Positions 58,070 to 64,000 of a DNA stretch of 64,000 nucleotides are shown here, piece after piece. This stretch comes from a bacterium (GTDB taxonomy: Bacteria > Desulfobacterota > JAPLJL01): contig JAQTNV010000004.1 of the NCBI GenBank assembly GCA_028713675.1, positions 45,634 through 109,633 on the forward strand, read 5' to 3'. The translations under genes and the position numbers were made by a program. The notes beneath the pieces are model-generated. The model saw only the letters and a list, made by a program, of their open reading frames with translations. It ran no database searches and had not been told where the DNA came from. Each line of letters begins with the position of its first letter. Within the stretch, counting starts at the first letter, position 1.

Positions 58070-59419
58070 TTAACCCCGCCAGGTCGATTTCCGCTTTTTC
58101 AGAAGCTCGTAAACCATGTCCTGGATCTGGGTACGGATTTTTTCGGAGATCTGGTTGATCAGGATCTGGTCGTCGACCGCGTCGGGCGGATGTTCATCCA
58201 GATGGATCGGGGTGCCGAAGCGGATGTGCCATTTGGAAGGAAGGGGAACCACGCCCAGGGGACCGAGCCAGGGAAAGGTGGGGGTAATCGGGAAAATCGG
58301 GAACCCGAGGGCCTTGCCGATGAAATCGACGCGGGCCATGATCGGATAGATTTCTTCGGATCCGACCACCGCGATCGGGATGATCGGGGAATGAGTTTTG
58401 AGCGCCAGGCGCACGAACCCGCCCCGGCCGAAACGCTGGAGCCGGTAGCGCTCCTTGTAATACTTGGTTGGCCCCTTGATTCCCTCCGGAAAAACGATGA
58501 CCACCTCGTCCTTTTCCAGGAGCCGGATGGCATTCTCCTGGCAGGCGCGCACACTTCCGGTCCGGGCCATGAAATTCCCGATAAAGGGGAAATAATAAGC
58601 GAAATTTTCCACCAAAGGGCGGACCTCGCGCCGGGTGGGATGGTAGTTCCGGACCGCCAGCTTAATCATGGCCCCGTCGAAAGGTAGGGTGCCGGAATGA
58701 TTGGCGACCAGGAGGACCCGCCCGGAGTCGGGGATGTTGGCGATGCCTTCCGCCTCCACCCGCCACCACTTGTTGTAGAGAAAATCGAACAGGGGCTTGA
58801 TCCGGTCTTCAAAGACTGTGTCCAGTCCGAATTCATCCACTTCGTCCCCGGTCCCGCGCATGGAAAATTTCCGCCAGAGATCACGGTAGAAGGAAGGCTG
58901 CAGTATTTTCTGCCCTTTCTCGAGGGGGGCTTTAATCCTGGAAATTACGGCCTTTCTTTCTTTGGCCCGGGGAAGCGAGGTTTCGATTTTGCCGATCACC
59001 GATTCGAATTTCTGCTCGTAATTTTCCACCGCTTTTTTCAGGTTTTCTTCCAGGTCTCCCAGCTCCGGGGCGGGCACGTTCAGCCGCTGCAGGATTTCTT
59101 CCATCCCTTTTTCCAGGCTTTCGAACGAGTTGTCAATCCGGTTTTCGATCAGATGGATCCTCTGGTCCACCGCCTCGTCCAGTTTTTGGATGCGGACGGC
59201 GGCTTTTCGAAGCCGCTTCCGGGATTTTTTCGGGCGGGGCGGGGAAACAAAACCGTTGTCCAGAAAATCGTCCCTCACCCGGGGACGGGCACCGGCGGCT
59301 GTTTTCGTCTCCGCGAGGGGATTGAGCAGCTGCAGCTTCAGGCCCTGGTTCTGAGCCGGTTTGCCTTCCGGCCCGTTTTTTTTCAGCGGATCATTACCGA
59401 GGATATTCGGATTGTCCAT
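58070..59419 (-). CDS. lysophospholipid acyltransferase (MGAT-like) with long coiled-coil N-terminal extension
   Basis: 449 residues from the ATG at 59419 (GGGAAAGGG upstream). Residues 1-180 are low-complexity then helical and charged with coiled-coil character (DQRIHLIENRIDNSFESLEKG). The acyltransferase domain (about 205-445) has NHSGTLPFD, the spaced His-Asp motif (His241, Asp248) of the MGAT-like group instead of the classic HX4D, and FPEG. It likely transfers acyl chains to a glycerolipid at the inner membrane. The extension is not part of the usual enzyme. Second gene after the epimerase-like gene, 28 bases apart. Confidence 0.85.
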   Translation of the reverse strand: MDNPNILGNDPLKKNGPEGKPAQNQGLKLQLLNPLAETKTAAGARPRVRDDFLDNGFVSPPRPKKSRKRLRKAAVRIQKLDEAVDQRIHLIENRIDNSFESLEKGMEEILQRLNVPAPELGDLEENLKKAVENYEQKFESVIGKIETSLPRAKERKAVISRIKAPLEKGQKILQPSFYRDLWRKFSMRGTGDEVDEFGLDTVFEDRIKPLFDFLYNKWWRVEAEGIANIPDSGRVLLVANHSGTLPFDGAMIKLAVRNYHPTRREVRPLVENFAYYFPFIGNFMARTGSVRACQENAIRLLEKDEVVIVFPEGIKGPTKYYKERYRLQRFGRGGFVRLALKTHSPIIPIAVVGSEEIYPIMARVDFIGKALGFPIFPITPTFPWLGPLGVVPLPSKWHIRFGTPIHLDEHPPDAVDDQILINQISEKIRTQIQDMVYELLKKRKSTWRG

Positions 59420-59447
59420 GTGTTTTCCCTTTCCCGGCGGAAGGTGT

Positions 59448-60494
59448 TCATTCCACCAGGTGGATGGCCCGGAGCCGCTGGATGCCCAGGAAGGCTTCCA
59501 GGCTTTCCTTGGTGGAATATTTCGGGAAGAAACCCAGTTCCTTCCGGGCCTTACTGCCGTCGGCAACCCACAGATACCTGATGTAATCCAGGTAGGCGGC
59601 GGGAGCTATCCCGACCTGGGCCAGCCACAGGCCTTCAACCATCGGGTAGGCAAAAGCGTGCAGGATGGGAGCCTTGACCTTGCCCGAAAGCTTGACGATG
59701 GTGCTCAGGGGCAGAACCCCGCGTCCGACGATGTTAAAGACTCCCCGGCAGTCGCGTTCCACCGCCAGGCGGTAGGCGTCCAGGGCATCTTCTTCGTGGA
59801 CGAACTGCACCAGCGGGTCATATCCCAGGAGGGTGGTGATCACGGGCAAGCTCAGATAGGTAGTGATGAAATTCCGGATGGTGGGGCCGAGAATGGTGCA
59901 GGGGCGAAGGACGGTGACGGTCGTTTCCGGATGTTTCTTCTGGAAATTCTGCGCGTGTTCCTCCACTTCAATCCGGTCCCGGATCGGACGGAATTCGCGG
60001 TTGCCCCGGAGGGGGGATTCCTCGACCAGGAAATTGGGATTGATGGGGAGAGCACCGTAAACCATGGTGGTACTGGAAACGATGATCTTCTTGACCTTGT
60101 TTTTGGCGCAGGCGTGGAAGACGTACATGGTTCCCACCGATTCGAGCTCGTGGGCGTATGAGCTTTTATGGGTGGGACTGGAAAGGAAGGCCAGGTGGAT
60201 AAAGGTGTCGCATTTCTCCCGCTCGAGAATTTCCGAAAGGGTGACATCGGCGGTGGTGGAAGTCAGGTCCAGTTTGTAGAAACGGGTGGCGGGCTTCAGA
60301 AAATCCGGTTTTTCCAGATCCAGGGCTACCAGCTGGTGACGCCCTTCCTGTTGTAAACGCTGCAGGAGGTTGGATCCGATGAAACTCCGGGTTCCGGTTA
60401 TGGCGATCACCCGGGATTTCGGCCGGGTGAAAGCCGGGGATTCGCCCGCTTTGGTTTTTTTGCTTTTAACCGTGGTTTTGCTTTTAACCGGCAT
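59448..60494 (-). CDS. NAD-dependent epimerase/dehydratase-like protein (extended SDR) with altered catalytic site
   Basis: 348 residues. A Lys/Ser/Thr-rich tail (residues 1-28) leads to an extended SDR with ITGTRSFIGSNL, LDLEKPD and SSTTMVYGA. Where family members have Tyr-x3-Lys (YxRDK...E), this one has Pro170-Ile-Arg-Asp-Arg174, so both catalytic residues seem replaced. A binding or regulatory role is possible, or a changed mechanism. ATG at 60494. It heads a two-gene unit with the acyltransferase. No gene is visible in 60495-60753. Confidence 0.82.
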   Translation of the reverse strand: MPVKSKTTVKSKKTKAGESPAFTRPKSRVIAITGTRSFIGSNLLQRLQQEGRHQLVALDLEKPDFLKPATRFYKLDLTSTTADVTLSEILEREKCDTFIHLAFLSSPTHKSSYAHELESVGTMYVFHACAKNKVKKIIVSSTTMVYGALPINPNFLVEESPLRGNREFRPIRDRIEVEEHAQNFQKKHPETTVTVLRPCTILGPTIRNFITTYLSLPVITTLLGYDPLVQFVHEEDALDAYRLAVERDCRGVFNIVGRGVLPLSTIVKLSGKVKAPILHAFAYPMVEGLWLAQVGIAPAAYLDYIRYLWVADGSKARKELGFFPKYSTKESLEAFLGIQRLRAIHLVE

Positions 60495-60753
60495 TTTTCT
60501 TAAGGGTTATGAAAAATATAAACGAAAATGCATGATAAGTTAATGATAAAAATCTGTCAAGAACTCGGAGTTTATTTTGTGCCAATCCAGCCCGCTGTTT
60601 ATCCTGAGTCAACCGGTTTTGAGTCTAGGTTATTCCCTTGTATCGCTTGTATTATTACTTAAATAGAAAACCCGGATTGTCGATTCTGATGAACTTAAGG
60701 TCATTCCAGATTGTCTGCAAATATATAAGATAGTATATATAGTAGTTAAGGGT

Positions 60754-62535
60754 ATGGCGAATAAAATTCAAATCCTACCGGTTTCCATTTCCAGCCGGAT
60801 CGCGGCGGGCGAGGTGATTGAGAGGCCTGCATCAGTGATCAAGGAACTGCTGGAAAACTCTCTGGACGCAAAAGCGACCCAGATCGAGGTCTGGGCCGAG
60901 GCGGGGGGCAAGGAACTGATCCGGGTTGCGGATAACGGGGACGGCCTTCTTCCGGACGAAGCGGCCCTGGCTTTCGAGCGGTATGCGACCAGCAAGATCC
61001 GGGAGGAAGAAGATCTGGAAAGAATAGACACCTTCGGGTTCCGGGGCGAGGCTTTGCCCAGCATCGCCCAGATTTCCCGGGTAACCCTGACCAGCCGGTC
61101 GAGATCCGGAAAGGCGGACCGGGACGTTTCAAACCCGGATTCGGGAGTCAGGGTCCAATTCTCGGGAGGGGAGTTTCAGGGCGAAACCCGGGTGCCATCT
61201 ACGGAGGGGACGGAAATCACCGTGACGGATCTGTTTTTCAACACCCCGGTCCGGAGAAAATTTCTCCGGGGAGACGAGACCGAGGGCCGTCATATATTCC
61301 AGCTGGTAACCAAAGTAGCCTTGTCCAATCCGGAAGTGGGCTTCCGGCTTTGCCTGGACGGCAAGGAAGTGATCCTGGCCCCGGCGCGGAAGGATCTCAA
61401 GGAAAGAGTGGCTGATCTCCTGGGAGAAAAGGAAACCGCGAAGCTTCTACCCGTTGATTACGAGGTTTCCAGCCATCGGGTTACCGGATTTTGCGGTGCC
61501 CCGGATCTGCAGAAATCCAGCTCTCAATCTATCTATACCTGGGTGAACCGCCGGGTGATTACGGACCGGATTTTGATCCGTTCCCTGGCTGATGGCTACG
61601 GAATGATGCTGGCGAAGGGAAAATACCCGATGGCGGTTCTTTTTCTGCAGGTTCCTCCCGGGGAGGTGGACGTGAATATTCACCCGGCCAAGCTGGAAGT
61701 CCGTTTTCGGAATCCCGGACTGGTTCATCATCTGGTCAAGCGCGCGGTGGAGCTGGCCTTGGGCCGGGCGTTTCCGGAAACCGCTTCCGCGGGGATTTCC
61801 TTAAACCCGGAAGACCTGCAAAAGTCCGGCCGGGATGGAGCGGTTTACCCGGCCGGTTCCAGCTTCCGGGAAACCGCCGTACCCTTCCTGTCCGGAACAG
61901 TCCCGCGCCCGGTTTCACAGGAACTTTTCCGCCGGGAGAAGCGGGAAGGATTTTTCAATTCCCTGAAAGTAATCGGCCAGCTGAAAGGAACTTATATTCT
62001 TTGCCAGTCGGAGCGGGGATTGGTGATCATCGATCAGCATGCCGCCCATGAACGGATCAGCTTTGCCAGGCTGTCTGAAAACTGGTCCCGGGCATCCGGG
62101 GAACTTGAGGAACTTCTTATCCCGGTAAACCTTGAACTCAGGTATGACCAGGCCAGGCTGCTTTCCGAGGTCCTGCCGACAGTCAGGCGTCTGGGAATGG
62201 AGGTCGAACCCCTGGGGGGAAACTCATTCCTGGTCCGGGCCGTCAACCGCCGCCTGCTTTCCGCCGGTTACGAGGCGATTCTGCAGGATATCCTGGAGGA
62301 ACTTTCCCTTTTACCGAATCCGGATGCCCTGGTGGAGGGGAATCTGGAACCGGTGATCGCCCGGATGGCCTGTCACGGTTCAGTCCAAGCTCATCGGGTG
62401 CTGGACCGGGGGGAAATGGAATCCCTGCTGGAAGAGCTGCAGGAGGTCGAACAGTCTCCCTTTTGCCCGCATGGACGCCCGGTTTTTTTCGAAATTACCG
62501 AAGAGGAACTGGAAAAGAGATTCCGGAGAACATGA
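60754..62535 (+). CDS. mutL: DNA mismatch repair protein MutL
   Basis: 593 residues. GHKL ATPase motifs: ELLENSLDAKATQIEV, ADNGDGLLPDEA, GFRGEALPSI. The carboxyl dimerisation domain has DQHAAHERI, ACHGSVQAHR and CPHGRP, the motifs of MutL proteins with nicking endonuclease activity, though the last Glu of DQHA(X)2E(X)4E is Ala here by my reading. ATG at 60754. miaA follows after about 100 bases. Confidence 0.96.
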   Translation: MANKIQILPVSISSRIAAGEVIERPASVIKELLENSLDAKATQIEVWAEAGGKELIRVADNGDGLLPDEAALAFERYATSKIREEEDLERIDTFGFRGEALPSIAQISRVTLTSRSRSGKADRDVSNPDSGVRVQFSGGEFQGETRVPSTEGTEITVTDLFFNTPVRRKFLRGDETEGRHIFQLVTKVALSNPEVGFRLCLDGKEVILAPARKDLKERVADLLGEKETAKLLPVDYEVSSHRVTGFCGAPDLQKSSSQSIYTWVNRRVITDRILIRSLADGYGMMLAKGKYPMAVLFLQVPPGEVDVNIHPAKLEVRFRNPGLVHHLVKRAVELALGRAFPETASAGISLNPEDLQKSGRDGAVYPAGSSFRETAVPFLSGTVPRPVSQELFRREKREGFFNSLKVIGQLKGTYILCQSERGLVIIDQHAAHERISFARLSENWSRASGELEELLIPVNLELRYDQARLLSEVLPTVRRLGMEVEPLGGNSFLVRAVNRRLLSAGYEAILQDILEELSLLPNPDALVEGNLEPVIARMACHGSVQAHRVLDRGEMESLLEELQEVEQSPFCPHGRPVFFEITEEELEKRFRRT

Positions 62536-62638
62536 AAGCGCGAAGCGCAAAGTGCGGGCGTGGCGTGCCGAAAGACCGGACGGTTTCGGCGGAAGCGTTT
62601 TCGGTTTTCGGGGCTGAAGGCCAGGGATTTTTCTCTTT

Positions 62639-63568
62639 ATGATTAAGGTCATCGCTGTTTTAGGCCCGACCGCCACCGGGAAAAGCTCGCTGGGCGTGGA
62701 TCTGGCCCGGAGATTTACCGGTGAGATTATCGCCTGTGATTCCCGGCAGATTTATCGGGGGCTGGAAACAGGAACCGGAAAAGCCACCCCGGAGGAAAGA
62801 AAGGAAATCCGTCATCATTTGATGGATGTGATCAATCCCGATGAGAATTTTAACGCCGCCTGCTATCGGGATCTGGCCCATCAGGCGGTGCGGGAAATCC
62901 ACGGAAGAAAGCATCTGGTTTTTCTGGTGGGGGGAACGGGACTTTATCTGCGGGCATTTCTGGGCCTGCTTTTCCCGGGCGGGGAAGGCAACCGGGAAAT
63001 CAGGGGCCAGATTGAAGAAAAAAGGAAAAAGGAAGGCGACGGTTTTCTTTACCAATGGCTTTTCCAAGTCGATCCCGAATCCGCCGCCCGGATTCACGCC
63101 CATGACCTTTACCGGATCACGCGGGCGCTGGAAATATACCTGACTACCGGGTTTCCGGCTTCCCAGATGAAGAAAAAAAGCTGTTTTCCCGATCCCGATT
63201 ATCAGGTCTTAAAGGTGGGACTCCGCCGGGAACCCGCTGACCTGATCGATCGGATTTCGGAACGGATTGAGTGGATGTTCGAATCGGGATTTGAGGGCCG
63301 GACGATCGTGGATGAGGTTGAAGGTTTATTAAGGAATGACTACGATTTACGCATCAAGGCTTTTTCCACGATTGGTTACCGCGAAGCGTTTTCCTTTTTG
63401 CGCGGGGAGATCGGTCGCGCGGAAGCCAAAGAGAAAACCCGCCGGGCGACTTGGGGTTATGCCCGGCGGCAGATGACCTGGTTCAGAAAAGAAACCGGGG
63501 TCCGGTGGTTTCATCCCTGCTCGGAAGCGGGAGAGATCCTGGCCCAGGTGGAAAAATTTTTAGAATAA
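62639..63568 (+). CDS. miaA: tRNA dimethylallyltransferase
   Basis: Adds the isopentenyl group to A37 of tRNAs reading U-starting codons. 309 residues with the P-loop GPTATGKSSLGVDLARR, the conserved DSRQIYRGLETGTGKAT and HHLMDVINPDENFNAA, and LVGGTGLYLRA. ATG at 62639. mutL-miaA adjacency is common in Proteobacteria. Confidence 0.96.
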   Translation: MIKVIAVLGPTATGKSSLGVDLARRFTGEIIACDSRQIYRGLETGTGKATPEERKEIRHHLMDVINPDENFNAACYRDLAHQAVREIHGRKHLVFLVGGTGLYLRAFLGLLFPGGEGNREIRGQIEEKRKKEGDGFLYQWLFQVDPESAARIHAHDLYRITRALEIYLTTGFPASQMKKKSCFPDPDYQVLKVGLRREPADLIDRISERIEWMFESGFEGRTIVDEVEGLLRNDYDLRIKAFSTIGYREAFSFLRGEIGRAEAKEKTRRATWGYARRQMTWFRKETGVRWFHPCSEAGEILAQVEKFLE

Positions 63569-63570
63569 CC

Positions 63571-64000
63571 ATGGCGAAACGCAGCATCGGTCTGGATTTC
63601 GGCGGAACGGCTTTCCGGGCGGCCCTGATGGAAGAGGGCAAGCCCGGGGCCGGTTACCGGCTGGTGGATTACCACGAGTTTATCCCTCCGGCGCTCCCGC
63701 CCGAAAACCGTCCCGATCCGACGATCACTTATCGGGAAACCATCAAAAATCTGCTCTCCCGGGAAGGCTGGCGGTCGGCTCCGATCACGATCGGATTGCC
63801 GGGGGGAATGGTTTCCCGGAGGAATTTAAGTTTTCCCTTCCGGGAAAGAAGCAAGCTTGATCCGGTGGTCCCTTTCGAACTGGAAAGCCTGATTGCCGAT
63901 TCGATCGAGGATGTCATCGTTGATTATCAATTCGTGGATCAGAACGATCAGGGCTACCGGGTGATTGCCGCCGCGGTCGCCAAGCCGAAGATCGCCGAAC
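63571..64000 (+). CDS. GspL/PilM-like secretion or pilus assembly protein (5' part only)
   Basis: 143 codons are visible before the window ends. The actin-like ATPase fold is suggested by SIGLDFGGTAFRAALMEEG, ITIGLPGGMVSRRNLSFPF and VVPFELESLIADSIEDVIVDYQ, the last being typical of the GspL/PilM group of type II secretion and type IV pilus assembly. ATG at 63571, two bases after the miaA stop. The rest of the operon is outside the window, so GspL and PilM cannot be told apart. Confidence 0.75.
   Translation, partial: MAKRSIGLDFGGTAFRAALMEEGKPGAGYRLVDYHEFIPPALPPENRPDPTITYRETIKNLLSREGWRSAPITIGLPGGMVSRRNLSFPFRERSKLDPVVPFELESLIADSIEDVIVDYQFVDQNDQGYRVIAAAVAKPKIAE

Overview
The window is a GC-rich stretch of bacterial chromosome with dense, mostly housekeeping gene content. 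Several orders point to the Desulfobacterota (former Deltaproteobacteria): thrS-infC-rpmI-rplT-pheS-pheT-ihfA-merR followed by tRNA-Pro and surE, an aminotransferase-hom-apgM order, mutL-miaA, and a korDABC ferredoxin-dependent 2-oxoacid oxidoreductase. FadL-type and LolA-like proteins and a GspL/PilM-like protein show a diderm envelope; kor and the B12-dependent mutase genes suggest anaerobic organic-acid metabolism. The taxonomic call is an inference from gene order, not from a marker-gene search.

Layout. 1-10.9 kb (minus strand): a LolA-like protein with an RND/MMPL exporter, then three consecutive FadL-type outer-membrane proteins ending in a large lipoprotein with an alpha/beta-hydrolase domain and a strong terminator. 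10.9-13.0 kb (plus): cobO, the B12-binding subunit of an acyl-CoA mutase, and the MeaB chaperone GTPase. 13.3-20.9 kb: an SDR dehydrogenase, a small coiled-coil/zinc protein, NAD aldehyde dehydrogenase, iron alcohol dehydrogenase, an MBL hydrolase, and an exported homologue of linalool dehydratase/isomerase with a MYXO-CTERM-like tail. 21-30 kb: MscS channel, two tRNA-Val genes, the thrS-merR block and tRNA-Pro. 30.4-41 kb: surE, LysM/M23 lipoprotein, hpt, adenine deaminase, TRIC channel, FAD oxidoreductase, metallophosphoesterase, recG. 40.5-43.5 kb: a CsgG-like/PEGA protein and a seven-bladed RCC1 lipoprotein. 43.7-52.5 kb: aminotransferase, hom, apgM, korDABC, XRE-cupin regulator, hydrolase. 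52.6-64 kb: TPR protein, SCP2 protein, a second lipoprotein related to the first hydrolase, pgi, acyltransferase and epimerase, mutL, miaA and the start of a GspL/PilM-like gene.

How it may fit together. The most unusual metabolic reading is 4-21 kb: outer-membrane import of hydrophobic compounds (three FadL), an Ldi-like hydro-lyase/isomerase, alcohol and aldehyde dehydrogenases, a hydroxyacyl dehydrogenase-like SDR, and a B12 acyl-CoA mutase module. These steps resemble the order alkene - alkenol - aldehyde - acid - acyl-CoA known from anaerobic monoterpene degradation. The link is inferred from proximity only; the genes are not one operon.

The second theme is non-coding. Short tandem arrays with a fixed period of 7 nt (sometimes 8 or 9) sit between genes throughout, often beginning within a few bases of a stop codon; the longest is about 30 degenerate heptamers between korD and korA. 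Three exported proteins appear to have recruited such arrays as signal-peptide coding sequence. Three further families of small, double-hairpin elements with short inverted ends (GTAGGGG, GTAGCCGC, GTCAT) are dispersed between genes.
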